Source of the DNA: an uncultured Oscillospiraceae bacterium
GTDB lineage: Bacteria; Bacillota; Clostridia; Oscillospirales; Oscillospiraceae
Length of the DNA stretch: 22,109 nucleotides
Direction of reading: 5' to 3'
NCBI GenBank assembly: GCA_934636655.1
Contig: CAKUAS010000027.1
Span: 1 to 22,109, forward strand
Part shown: positions 1 through 8,269 of the stretch, piece by piece
Numbering within the stretch: the first letter of the stretch is position 1
Layout: each line of letters begins with the position of its first letter
The notes under the pieces: generated by a model
Database searches by the model: none
Seen by the model: the letters and a program-made list of their open reading frames with translations, nothing else
What the model was told of the DNA's origin: nothing
Program-made: the position numbers and the translations under genes

Positions 1-84
1 GGTAATTACATTCTACCAGAGATTCGTATGAACTTCTTTTCTTTTTTTACTGTTGCACTTGATAGTATAATTCACCGAAGCACA

Positions 85-120
85 AAAAATCTCCGTATCA
101 TTTCTGATACGGAGATTTTT
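85..120 (-). terminator. Bidirectional terminator downstream of groEL
   Basis: A perfect 16-bp inverted repeat (85-100 with 105-120) encloses a TTTC loop. The outer stem is A-rich on one side and T-rich on the other, so it gives a U-tract on either strand. It lies about 30 bp past the groEL stop and can also stop transcription entering from the left edge of the window. Positions 1-84 show no gene I can support. Confidence 0.88.
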
Positions 121-152
121 CTATAGCTCAGCAATTAATTGGGGGGTATCGC

Positions 153-1778
153 TTAGTACATGCCCATGTCGCCCGCGGGAGCTGCGACAGGTGCGGGAGG
201 AGTGGGAATATCGGTAACGAGGCTCTCGGTGGTCAGAACCATGGAGGCGACGCTCGATGCATTCTCCAGTGCGCTGCGGCAGACCTTGGTCGGGTCGATG
301 ATACCGAGCTGGATCATGTTGCCGTACTGCTCTGCTGCCGCGTCGAAGCCGTAGGATGCCTCGCTGCTGCCGTAAACCTTATCGAGGATAACCGCGCCCT
401 CAAGGCCTGCGTTTGCGGCGATCTGCATGATGGGTGCTCTCAGAGCCTTTGCGATGATGGATGCACCGGTCTTTTCATCGCCGTCGAGAGTTGCGACGAG
501 TGCGTCGGCTGCCTTTGCAGCTGCGACATATGCCGTGCCGCCGCCGGCTACGATGCCCTCTTCAACTGCGGCGCGGGTCGCGTTGAGCGCGTCCTCAATG
601 CGCAGCTTCTTTTCCTTCATTTCGGTCTCGGTCGCTGCACCGACCTTGATTACAGCAACGCCGCCGGAGAGCTTTGCAAGGCGCTCCTGGAGCTTTTCCT
701 TGTCATACTCGGAAGTGGTGGTCTCGATCTGAGCGTTTATCTGAGCGATACGAGCCTTGATATCGGCCGCTTCGCCCGCGCCGTCGACGATGACGGTGTT
801 TTCCTTGGTGACCTTGACCTGACGTGCCTGGCCGAGCATCTCGATCTGAGCGTCCTTGAGCTCCATTCCGAGGTCGGAGGAGATGACCTGACCGCCGGTG
901 AGGACTGCGATATCCTGGAGCATTTCCTTACGTCTGTCGCCGAAGCCGGGAGCCTTGACGCATACGCAGGTGAAGGTACCGCGCAGCTTGTTGAGGATGA
1001 TGGTGGCAAGAGCCTCGCCCTCTACGTCCTCGGCGATGATGAGGAGTTTTCTGCCGGCCTTTACGATCTGCTCGAGCAGGGGCAGGATCTCCTGAATGTT
1101 GGTGACCTTCTTATCGGTAATGAGGATGAGAGCGTCCTCAAGGACTGCTTCCATCTTCTCGGTATCGGTCGCCATGTAGGGGCTGAGGTAGCCGCGGTCA
1201 AACTGCATGCCTTCAACGACCTCGCTGTAGGTCTCTGCGGTCTTGGATTCCTCAATAGTGATAACGCCGTTCTGCGATACCTTCTCCATCGCCTCTGCGA
1301 TCAGGGTACCGATGACGTCGTCGCCGCTGGAGATAGCACCGACACGGGCGATGTCGCCGCTGCCGGATACGGGCTGGGAGTTTGCGCGGATAGCATCGAC
1401 GGCGGCCTCGGTCGCCTTCTTGATGCCGCGCTTCATGGTCATGGGATTTGCGCCGGCCGCGAGGTTTTTAAGTCCCTCGTTTATCATTGCCTGAGCAAGA
1501 ACGGTCGCGCTGGTGGTACCGTCGCCGGCCACATCGTTTGTCTTTGTGGAAACTTCCTTGATAAGCTGTGCACCCATGTTCTCGAACGGATCCTCGAGCT
1601 CGATCTCTTTTGCGATGGTAACGCCGTCGTTCGTGATCAGCGGTGCGCCGAATTTCTTATCGAGCACAACGTTGCGGCCCTTGGGGCCGAGGGTGATCTT
1701 AACGGTATCTGCAAGCTGATTCACGCCGCGCTCTATAGCCTTGCGTGCCTCTTCGCCGAAAATTATCTGTTTTGCCAT
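153..1778 (-). CDS. groEL: Chaperonin GroEL (Hsp60)
   Basis: This is the 60-kDa ATP-dependent chaperonin, which assembles into a cytosolic double ring of 14 subunits and folds proteins inside a cavity capped by GroES. The 541-residue product spans the whole family length. It begins MAKQIIFGEEARKAIERG, carries the ATP-binding GDGTTSATVLA segment near residues 85-95, and contains the GPKGRNVVLDKKFG and GGGTAY family signatures. The start ATG at 1776-1778 follows an AGGAGG (1789-1794) that overlaps the groES stop codon, so the two genes are translationally close and form one operon. The C-terminus ends in DMGMY and lacks the long GGM repeat of many GroELs, which is common variation in Firmicutes. 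Regulation is expected through the CIRCE element upstream of groES. Confidence 0.99.
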   Translation of the reverse strand: MAKQIIFGEEARKAIERGVNQLADTVKITLGPKGRNVVLDKKFGAPLITNDGVTIAKEIELEDPFENMGAQLIKEVSTKTNDVAGDGTTSATVLAQAMINEGLKNLAAGANPMTMKRGIKKATEAAVDAIRANSQPVSGSGDIARVGAISSGDDVIGTLIAEAMEKVSQNGVITIEESKTAETYSEVVEGMQFDRGYLSPYMATDTEKMEAVLEDALILITDKKVTNIQEILPLLEQIVKAGRKLLIIAEDVEGEALATIILNKLRGTFTCVCVKAPGFGDRRKEMLQDIAVLTGGQVISSDLGMELKDAQIEMLGQARQVKVTKENTVIVDGAGEAADIKARIAQINAQIETTTSEYDKEKLQERLAKLSGGVAVIKVGAATETEMKEKKLRIEDALNATRAAVEEGIVAGGGTAYVAAAKAADALVATLDGDEKTGASIIAKALRAPIMQIAANAGLEGAVILDKVYGSSEASYGFDAAAEQYGNMIQLGIIDPTKVCRSALENASSVASMVLTTESLVTDIPTPPAPVAAPAGDMGMY

Positions 1779-1793
1779 GATATAAGCGCCTCC

Positions 1794-2081
1794 TTATTCT
1801 ACGATAGCGAGAATGTCGCTCTGACGGACGATGGTGTATTCCTGCTCATCAAGCTTTATCTTGCTGCCGCTGTACTTGCCGACGAGAACCTTTTCGCCGA
1901 CTTTGACTTCCATTTTGACCTCATTGCCGTCGACTATGCCGCCGGGGCCGACCTCAACGACTTCATATATCTCGGGCTTTTCCTGCGCAGATGCCGCAAG
2001 GAAGATACCACTCTGGGTCTTTTCCTCGGCTTTGGACTGCATAAGCACTACTCTGTCTGCCAAAGGCTTGAGTTTCATCAT
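1794..2081 (-). CDS. groES: Co-chaperonin GroES (Hsp10)
   Basis: This is the 10-kDa lid of the GroEL chamber and acts as a heptamer. The 95-residue protein has the usual length and family features: KPLADRVVL at the start, the mobile-loop region EEKTQSGIFL near residues 18-27, EVVEVGPG, and the C-terminal DILAIVE. I place the start at the ATG at 2079-2081 because a GGAGG (2087-2091) lies 5 nt upstream. The next codon is also ATG (8-nt spacing) and could be used instead. An in-frame ATG at 2108 would add nine residues atypical of GroES and lies upstream of that ribosome binding site. The stop codon overlaps the groEL ribosome binding site. Confidence 0.98.
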   Translation of the reverse strand: MMKLKPLADRVVLMQSKAEEKTQSGIFLAASAQEKPEIYEVVEVGPGGIVDGNEVKMEVKVGEKVLVGKYSGSKIKLDEQEYTIVRQSDILAIVE

Positions 2082-2120
2082 ATATACCTCCAATTGAATA
2101 ATATACAAATTAAAAATTCG

Positions 2121-2159
2121 ACCGAGTTAGCACTCTTTCGCCCTGAGTGCTAACTCGGT
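2121..2159. promoter_or_regulatory. CIRCE operator (HrcA-binding inverted repeat) of groESL
   Basis: The exact consensus TTAGCACTC-N9-GAGTGCTAA lies at 2127-2153. In this copy the symmetry extends outward to perfect 15-bp arms (2121-2135 and 2145-2159). It sits directly downstream of the -10 region of the groESL promoter and about 40-80 bp before the groES start. In this family HrcA binds CIRCE and represses transcription, with release on heat stress. hrcA itself is not in the window. Confidence 0.98.
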
Positions 2160-2160
2160 T

Positions 2161-2191
2161 ATTATAATAGCACATATTTTTTAAATTTCAA
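2161..2191 (-). promoter_or_regulatory. Predicted SigA promoter of groESL
   Basis: Reading leftward, a TTGAAA -35 (complement of 2186-2191) is followed by overlapping -10 candidates: TATTAT (2164-2169, 16-bp spacer) and TATAAT (2161-2166, 19-bp spacer). The start of transcription would fall in the CIRCE element, which fits repression by HrcA. Confidence 0.7.
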
Positions 2192-2243
2192 GCCCCTAAG
2201 GCAAAAAATTCGCAAAAATTTTTATATATTTTTCTCCGCAAGT

Positions 2244-3359
2244 TTATTTAAGGTACATGAACAGGTCGCATTTGATCATCCCGTTATAGAGCTTGCGCTT
2301 TTTATCGGCGTTTTTCCCGAAGGTACGTTCAAATTCCGTGTGCGATGAAAGCAGGTACAGCTTCCAGTTTGCCGTTCTGCGCCAGGCCTCGCCGAAGAGG
2401 CGGTAAAGCTGCTCGGCCTCCTGCTTTTCCATGATACGCTCACCGTACGGCGGGTTGGTAACGATGATGCCGTTTTCGGTTACACGGTCAAACTTAGTGG
2501 CGTCGGCCTTTTCAAAGCGGACAATATCCGAAACTCCGGCGCGTTCGGCGTTTTCTCTCGCTATCTCCAGCGCGGCAGGATCAATGTCCGAACCTATTAT
2601 ATTATAGTTGCCGTTAAACTCGCGTGAGGCGGCTTCCTCGCGCTCAAGCTGCCAGACTGAGCGGTCGAGGCTTCTCCACCGCATTGCCGAAAACTCTCGG
2701 TTCAGGCCGGGAGCGCGATTTTTGGCGATAAGCGCTGCCTCGATGGGTATGGTTCCGCTGCCGCAGAAGGGATCGCAGAAGTCCTCCCTGCCGCGATAGC
2801 GTGAAATGCTTACCATGGCTGCGGCCATCGTTTCCTTGAGCGGAGCCGCGTTATGCGCCGGACGGTAGCCGCGCTTGTGCAGTCCACTCCCGGAGGTGTC
2901 GATGCACAGCGACGCAACGTCCTTCATTATAGAAAACTGTATCTGGTAAGTCTCCGCCGTTTCGGAAAACCACTCGATGCCGTACACGCTCTTGAGTCGC
3001 TCAACTATCGCTTTTTTGATTATCTTCTGGCAGTCAGAGACCGAAAAGAGCTTAGAGTTGAGACTGTATCCCTTGACGGGGAAGGCCGCATCTTTCGGTA
3101 TGAGCATTTCCCACGGCAGAGCCTTCGTGCGTTCGAAAAGCTCGTCGAAGGTCTCGGCTTTGAATCTTCCGAGTTCGAGCAGCACCCTTTCGCCGATACG
3201 CAAGTTTATATTCGCCTTTGCTATCTCCTTCGCGCCGCCCGTAAAGTAAACTCTTCCGTTTTCGTTCTGAACGTCCTGCATCTTCATGCGGCGCAGCTCG
3301 TCCGCTATCGGCCCCTCAAGGCCGAGCAGGCAGGGCACGCAAAGCTTAAAATTGTCCAT
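2244..3359 (-). CDS. ypsC: THUMP-domain class I SAM-dependent RNA methyltransferase (YpsC/RlmL-like)
   Basis: This is a predicted 23S rRNA guanine-N2 methyltransferase of the YpsC/RlmL group. The 371-residue protein has an N-terminal ferredoxin-like/THUMP part (about residues 1-155), which normally binds RNA, then a Rossmann methyltransferase domain. DPFCGSGT at 196-203 is the SAM-binding motif I and NPPYGER at 302-308 is the catalytic NPPY motif of N-methyltransferases. I choose the ATG at 3357-3359 because a GGAG lies about 8 nt upstream. The in-frame ATG at 3401 lacks a ribosome binding site and would add 14 poorly conserved residues. It is shorter than E. coli RlmKL because it lacks the second methyltransferase domain, as is normal in Firmicutes. 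The exact nucleotide target is inferred from the family. Confidence 0.9.
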   Translation of the reverse strand: MDNFKLCVPCLLGLEGPIADELRRMKMQDVQNENGRVYFTGGAKEIAKANINLRIGERVLLELGRFKAETFDELFERTKALPWEMLIPKDAAFPVKGYSLNSKLFSVSDCQKIIKKAIVERLKSVYGIEWFSETAETYQIQFSIMKDVASLCIDTSGSGLHKRGYRPAHNAAPLKETMAAAMVSISRYRGREDFCDPFCGSGTIPIEAALIAKNRAPGLNREFSAMRWRSLDRSVWQLEREEAASREFNGNYNIIGSDIDPAALEIARENAERAGVSDIVRFEKADATKFDRVTENGIIVTNPPYGERIMEKQEAEQLYRLFGEAWRRTANWKLYLLSSHTEFERTFGKNADKKRKLYNGMIKCDLFMYLK

Positions 3360-3534
3360 GTAAGTTTCTCCGTAAATTTTCAAAATTTCGTCGCTTTTCA
3401 TGATACTTCATTGTTTTGTACTTGTAAAGGAGCATTTACTTTTTATATATGTATAAATCGTTAAGATTAATATTTTCTTTACTATCTTTTGTGTAACATG
3501 ACAATTTTTAATGCTAAAAATACCGAAAAAGCAC

Positions 3535-3563
3535 TTGATTTTCACAGCACAAAGATATATACT
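3535..3563 (+). promoter_or_regulatory. Predicted promoter of the 3634 gene and cstA
   Basis: TTGATT (3535-3540), a 17-bp spacer and TATACT (3558-3563) make a good SigA-type promoter. Transcription would start near 3570, giving a leader of about 60 nt before the gene at 3634. The surrounding 3402-3633 gap is AT-rich and shows no gene. Confidence 0.65.
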
Positions 3564-3633
3564 GTTAACACGTTTGGATATTTATTTAACAATTTTCATT
3601 TTTTATTAACATACATTCCGAAAGGGTGAGACG

Positions 3634-4170
3634 ATGACCAGAATCGAAGCAATAGATAAGCTTTGCGAAAGCTATTCCGTTTACTTCGACGTTGAGCGTT
3701 TTGAGGAAAACGAAGACCTGCTGGCCGCAACCGCTTTTCTGTACGTTCATTCGGAGAAATACGTTCTCGTCAAGGCCGCTAAGCTCTGGGAGGCCGACAG
3801 CAACGAGTATGTCTATATCTTCAACGTCCCTCACCTTACCAAGGATATCTTCACAAAATGCCGCGATTACGCCCATAAGGACGGCATGAGACGCATCGAG
3901 CCGAAGCCCGGCCACATGTGCTCATATATAACGGCACTGTTTATATGCGATACCTGCGATCCCGACGCCGTTCGTGCGTTAAAGAGGACAAGGATATATA
4001 AGAGTTTCCGCTTGGCTTACTACGGCTGGATGGATTTCCACACCGGACTTATAGAGCTTCAGACGGGAAAAACTGCCGCAAACGGCAGTGGAAGAAGTAC
4101 AGCACAGCTTTTGAAAAAAACGCTGCTGAAAAAAAACATAATTTTTGAAGGGAGAGAACCAAAATTATGA
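3634..4170 (+). CDS. Conserved-looking hypothetical protein coupled to CstA
   Basis: I do not recognise this 178-residue protein. It appears cytosolic: no signal peptide or membrane segment is visible. The middle is rich in aromatics and contains three cysteines and a histidine (HMCSYITALFICDTCD, about residues 95-110). The last 35 residues are basic and low in complexity (GSGRSTAQLLKKTLLKKN). The start at 3634 follows a GGGTGAG at 3624-3630. The stop overlaps the cstA start in an ATGA arrangement (4167-4170), so the two are almost certainly co-translated. This suggests a role tied to CstA, for example regulation of the transporter, but that is inference from position only. Confidence 0.75.
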   Translation: MTRIEAIDKLCESYSVYFDVERFEENEDLLAATAFLYVHSEKYVLVKAAKLWEADSNEYVYIFNVPHLTKDIFTKCRDYAHKDGMRRIEPKPGHMCSYITALFICDTCDPDAVRALKRTRIYKSFRLAYYGWMDFHTGLIELQTGKTAANGSGRSTAQLLKKTLLKKNIIFEGREPKL

Positions 4171-5894
4171 ATGCTGCTGTATTACTTATCATCAGCATCG
4201 CCATCCTCGTCGTTGGTTACATCTTCTACGGCAGATGGCTGTCCAAAAAATGGGGAGTAGACCCCAGCAAGCCCACCCCCGCTCACACTATGGAAGACGG
4301 CATGGACTATGTCCCCGCAAAAGCGCCTGTCCTTATGGGACACCACTTCTCCTCCATCGCCGGCGCAGGCCCGATAAACGGACCTATACAGGCCGCAGTT
4401 TTCGGCTGGGTACCTGTTGCACTGTGGGTACTCATCGGCGGTATCTTCTTCGGCGGCGTACACGACTTCGGCTCGCTGTTCGCTTCTGTCCGTAACAAGG
4501 GCAAATCCATCGGCACCGTTATCGAAGACAGTATCGGTCTGAAGGCAAAGCGCCTGTTTATCATCTTCGCTTACCTTACCCTCCTGCTCGTCGTCGCTGC
4601 ATTCGGCTCGATCGTCGCAAACACCTTCAAGGCAACCTACCTTGAAAACGGCGCTATCGACTATGCCGCCAGCGCTGCAAACGCCAGCACCGCGATGATT
4701 TCCATCTTCTTCATCGTTCTGGCTATCCTGTTCGGTTTCTTCGTTTACAGAAGAAACGCACCTCTCGGCGTTTCCACCATCATCGGCGTTGCTCTGATTG
4801 CTGTTGCAATGTACATCGGCCTGAACTGGCACCCCATTTACCTCAGCTATGAGACCTGGATGATCATCTGCGGTGTTTATATCCTCATCGCCTCCGTAAC
4901 GCCTGTCTGGATCCTGCTGCAGCCGCGTGACTACCTGAGCTCCTTCCTGCTCTATGGTATGATGATCCTCGCCGTCATCGGCATCATCGGCTGCCATCCC
5001 AGCATCGACGCAATGCCCGCATTCACCGGCTTTACCGACACACTTGCCCCGACCGGTACCTCTCTGGGATACCTGTTCCCGGCACTGTTCGTTACCATCG
5101 CCTGCGGCGCTATCTCCGGCTTCCACTCCCTCGTTGGTTCCGGTACGACCGCAAAGCAGCTCAACAACGAGCGCGACGCACGCCCCATCGCATACGGCGG
5201 CATGCTCATTGAGTCCGCTCTGGCTATCATCTCTCTGTGCGCAGTTGCGTACATCTGGAAGGATTACTCCAGCGGCACCACCGTCGTTCCTACCGCAGTT
5301 TTCGCAGGCGGTCTGTCCGCAATGCTCGGTGAGCTCTTCGGCTCCGGTGCACAGAGCGTCACCTACTCTCTGCTCATTCTGGCAGTTTCCGCATTCTGCC
5401 TGACCTCGCTTGACACCGCTACCCGTCTTGCCCGCTACATGTTCCAGGAATTCTGGGTCAAGCCCGGAGAGGATATCAAGACTCTGACCGGCGCACGCAA
5501 GGTTCTCGTTAACCCCTACGTCGCTACATTGATCACCGTAGTTCTCGGCGTTGCACTCGGTATGACCGGCTATGCAAAGATCTGGGCTCTGTTCGGCGCT
5601 GCAAACCAGCTGCTGGCCGCTCTCGGTCTGCTCGCAGTCGCCGCATGGCTCGGCAAGGTCGGCAGAGACAACAAGATGTTCTACTTCCCGTTTGCCTTCA
5701 TGCTGATCGTAACTCTGACCTCGCTGGTCTTCACCATCAAGGCTCAGATCGGCCTCATCTCCGCAGGCACCGACACGACCTGGGCTGTTATCCGTGCCGT
5801 CATCGCCGTCCTGCTCATCATCCTTGCCATCGACCTCGTTATCGAGGGCATCAAGACCCTGAAAAAGCAGGCTCAGGCAAAGGCTGCAAACTGA
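4167..5894 (+). CDS. cstA: CstA-family transporter (carbon starvation protein A)
   Basis: This is a polytopic inner-membrane protein of the CstA family, known in enteric bacteria for peptide and pyruvate uptake during carbon limitation. The 575 residues contain many hydrophobic segments from residue 3 to about 560. The family signature GHHFSSIAGAGPINGP near residue 58 is followed by GGVHDFGSL, and the conserved GFHSLVGSGTTAKQL lies around residues 320-335. It is shorter than the roughly 700-residue E. coli CstA, as are many Firmicutes members, and lacks the long C-terminal extension. Translation starts at the ATG overlapping the upstream stop, with GGGAG at 4150-4154. A strong terminator follows 40 bp downstream. 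The substrate in this organism cannot be read from the sequence. Confidence 0.95.
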   Translation: MNAAVLLIISIAILVVGYIFYGRWLSKKWGVDPSKPTPAHTMEDGMDYVPAKAPVLMGHHFSSIAGAGPINGPIQAAVFGWVPVALWVLIGGIFFGGVHDFGSLFASVRNKGKSIGTVIEDSIGLKAKRLFIIFAYLTLLLVVAAFGSIVANTFKATYLENGAIDYAASAANASTAMISIFFIVLAILFGFFVYRRNAPLGVSTIIGVALIAVAMYIGLNWHPIYLSYETWMIICGVYILIASVTPVWILLQPRDYLSSFLLYGMMILAVIGIIGCHPSIDAMPAFTGFTDTLAPTGTSLGYLFPALFVTIACGAISGFHSLVGSGTTAKQLNNERDARPIAYGGMLIESALAIISLCAVAYIWKDYSSGTTVVPTAVFAGGLSAMLGELFGSGAQSVTYSLLILAVSAFCLTSLDTATRLARYMFQEFWVKPGEDIKTLTGARKVLVNPYVATLITVVLGVALGMTGYAKIWALFGAANQLLAALGLLAVAAWLGKVGRDNKMFYFPFAFMLIVTLTSLVFTIKAQIGLISAGTDTTWAVIRAVIAVLLIILAIDLVIEGIKTLKKQAQAKAAN

Positions 5895-5934
5895 TTAAGT
5901 TTCCCCACAAAATACAAATCGCAATACATATTCG

Positions 5935-5964
5935 GGAAGCCGTCACAAGACGGCTTCCTTTTTT
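5935..5964 (+). terminator. Rho-independent terminator of the cstA operon
   Basis: A perfect 10-bp GC-rich stem (GGAAGCCGTC 5935-5944 with GACGGCTTCC 5949-5958) has an ACAA loop and is followed directly by six T residues. Confidence 0.93.
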
Positions 5965-6084
5965 AATGCTCAAATCAGCGCCATTTTACAGATTTTTAAC
6001 TAAAACTCTTTTTTTATCTGTATAATTACTGTATACTGTTTTTAATTAATAGTAATTATAATTCTGATCCAAGGGGGAAATAAT

Positions 6085-6771
6085 ATGAGCAAAAAAGCCC
6101 TTGTTGTTGAAGACGACGTTAATATCGCCGAGCTTCTCATGCTCTATCTTGAAAAGGACGGCTTTGAGGTCAGCATCGCGCACGACGGCGGCCGCGGCAT
6201 AGATATGTTCAACGAGATATCGCCCGACCTCGTGCTGCTTGACATCATGATGCCTGTCATGGACGGCATGCAGGTCTGCCGCGAGATTCGCAAGACTTCT
6301 TCCGTTCCCATCATCATGCTCACCGCCAAGGGGGCAGTGGGCGATAAGGTCGCCGGGCTCGATATCGGCGCGGACGACTATATAACAAAGCCCTTTGAGG
6401 TAAAAGAGCTTCTCGCGCGCATCCACGCGGTCATGCGCCGCTCGGAAAACGACACCGCTCCGAAGGAGAAAAAGCTGTGCTACGACAAGCTTATAGTCAA
6501 CCTCGATTCCTACGAACTCATAGTCGACGGCGTTAAGGTCGACACTCCGCCCAAAGAAATGGAGCTTTTGTACCATCTCGCGGCATCGCCCAATATAGTT
6601 TTCACCCGCAATCAGCTTCTTGACGAGGTTTGGGGCTTTGATTACTTCGGCGATTCGCGCACCGTTGACGTTCACATCAAGCGTTTGAGGGAAAAGCTCG
6701 AGGGCGTATCTCCTCAATGGTCGCTGCAGACCGTCTGGGGCGTCGGCTACAAGTTTGAAGTCGTAAAATAA
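6085..6771 (+). CDS. OmpR/PhoB-family response regulator
   Basis: This is a DNA-binding response regulator of a two-component system. The 228 residues comprise a receiver domain (about 1-118) and a winged-helix DNA-binding domain (about 130-226). In the receiver, E9/D10/D11 form the acidic pocket, D53 in LLDIMMP is the predicted phosphoacceptor, T80 is the switch residue and K102 is the conserved lysine. The C-terminal segment DSRTVDVHIKRLREKL is the typical recognition region of OmpR-type effectors. The ATG follows a GGGGGA at 6073-6078. The kinase gene begins 15 bp downstream, so they form one operon. A TATAAT lies at 6021-6026, but I see no convincing -35 partner. Confidence 0.96.
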   Translation: MSKKALVVEDDVNIAELLMLYLEKDGFEVSIAHDGGRGIDMFNEISPDLVLLDIMMPVMDGMQVCREIRKTSSVPIIMLTAKGAVGDKVAGLDIGADDYITKPFEVKELLARIHAVMRRSENDTAPKEKKLCYDKLIVNLDSYELIVDGVKVDTPPKEMELLYHLAASPNIVFTRNQLLDEVWGFDYFGDSRTVDVHIKRLREKLEGVSPQWSLQTVWGVGYKFEVVK

Positions 6772-6786
6772 AAGGGGCCTGCTCAT

Positions 6787-8244
6787 ATGAAGAGCATATA
6801 CTTACGCAATTTTCTTGCCACGGCGCTTCTTGTTTTCTTCTCTTTTGCCATAATAGGCACGGCGTTTTTCTTCCTCGGCAGGAGCTATCTCATAAACTCC
6901 ACACGCGAAAGAATGAGCTCCAGCGCCGACGAGGTGGTCAAGTCTGCCCTTGCACTTTCCAGACAGGAATCGCTAAGCAGCTGGAATCTGCGCCTGACAA
7001 TAAGCCCGATCGCAAACGTCACGTCGAGCCACATATTCATCTGTGATCAGGACGGTCTTGTACTGTCCTGTTCCGATTTGACCCTGTATTGCACGAAGCA
7101 TCAGGGCAAGCAGCTTGATCCCTCGGTCATGCAGGCCGTTAGCTCAGGCGGCGAATTTGACAGTATGACGACGCTCATGGGCTTTTATTCAGAACAGCAG
7201 TACGTCGTGGCAAAGCCTATAGTTTCGGGTTACGAGACGCTCGGTTACGTCTTTGTCGCGTCCGACGGGCTGAATATTATGAATAACTGGCAGGCTTTCC
7301 TCGGCGTTGTATTCGCCGTTGCGATAGCAGTCGTGCTCATTGCGATACTCATGAGCCTTGTGTACTCAAAAAAGATGGCGGAGCCGCTCGATGAGCTCAC
7401 GCTCGCGGCGCGAAAATTTGCTCTGGGCGACTTCTCTGTGCGCGTCAGGACGAAGGAAAAGCGCGACGACGAGATCGGAACGCTCATAGAATCGTTTAAC
7501 CTCATGGCAGACACGCTTGAGAAGAGCGACAATAAGCGTCAGGAGTTCATCGCAAACGTATCACACGAGCTGCGAACGCCGATGACGACCATCGCAGGCT
7601 TTGCCGACGGTATACTCGACGGCACGATACCGCGTGAGCAGGAGGATAAATACCTGCGCAAGATCGCCGACGAAACGCGGCGCCTATCGCGCCTTGTGCG
7701 CAGCATGCTCAACCTCAGTCAGGCCGAGAGCGATGCCGTAGACCTTTCAAAGCGCAGCCGCTTTGACCTGTCCGAGCTTCTGCTGCAATGCCTTTTGAGC
7801 TTTGAGAGCAGAGCAAAAGATAAAAACCTTGATGTTGATCCGCAGCTTCCCGAGGATCCTATTGAGGTCTTTGCCGTGCAGGACTCGATAACGCAGGTCA
7901 TCTATAATCTCACCGACAACGCAATGAAATTCGCATCTCCCGGGAGCACAATAACAATAAGACTGTATAAGAAGGGCTCGAAGGCCTATGTTTCTATCAA
8001 AAACATCGGCGAGCCCATACCAGAGGACGATCTGCCCTACATCTTCGACCGTTTCCACAAATCCGACCGCTCGCGCAGCATGGATAAGGACGGCGTGGGA
8101 CTTGGGCTGTACCTCGTGAAAAAGATCCTCAACAGCCACGGCGAGGAGGTCGCGGTATCAAGCCGCGACGGCGTGACTGTGTTTGTATTCACTCTCCCCC
8201 TCGCACCGGCAAAGCAGAAGAAAGAAAAAGTCGAGCGCAAATAA
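6787..8244 (+). CDS. Membrane sensor histidine kinase (HAMP-HisKA-HATPase)
   Basis: This is the partner kinase of the upstream regulator. In 485 residues it shows a first membrane helix (about 8-31), an extracytoplasmic sensor region of about 130 residues (35-165), a second helix (about 168-193), a HAMP linker (194-246), the dimerisation/phosphoacceptor domain with H260 in NVSHELRTPM, and an ATPase domain with the N-box around N374/N378 and the G-box DGVGLGLYL at 435-443. All catalytic motifs are intact. The sensor region has cysteines at 86, 95 and 102 and no recognised ligand site. The HtrA-type protease gene starts 25 bp downstream, so the signal may concern envelope protein quality. That is an inference from context. 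Confidence 0.95.
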   Translation: MKSIYLRNFLATALLVFFSFAIIGTAFFFLGRSYLINSTRERMSSSADEVVKSALALSRQESLSSWNLRLTISPIANVTSSHIFICDQDGLVLSCSDLTLYCTKHQGKQLDPSVMQAVSSGGEFDSMTTLMGFYSEQQYVVAKPIVSGYETLGYVFVASDGLNIMNNWQAFLGVVFAVAIAVVLIAILMSLVYSKKMAEPLDELTLAARKFALGDFSVRVRTKEKRDDEIGTLIESFNLMADTLEKSDNKRQEFIANVSHELRTPMTTIAGFADGILDGTIPREQEDKYLRKIADETRRLSRLVRSMLNLSQAESDAVDLSKRSRFDLSELLLQCLLSFESRAKDKNLDVDPQLPEDPIEVFAVQDSITQVIYNLTDNAMKFASPGSTITIRLYKKGSKAYVSIKNIGEPIPEDDLPYIFDRFHKSDRSRSMDKDGVGLGLYLVKKILNSHGEEVAVSSRDGVTVFVFTLPLAPAKQKKEKVERK

Positions 8245-8269
8245 TACGCGCGGCAGATTGGAGAAACAC

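Noticed and set aside
2853..3464. A plus-strand frame opposite the RNA methyltransferase
   Set aside because: It is the shadow of a conserved gene; no start signal.
4182..5126. A 314-codon open frame antisense to cstA
   Set aside because: Its product is low in complexity, acidic and lacks any recognisable domain, while the opposite strand encodes CstA.
8183..8269. Extended N-terminus of the HtrA protease
   Set aside because: It overlaps the end of the kinase gene, whereas the ATG at 8270 has a well-placed GGAG.
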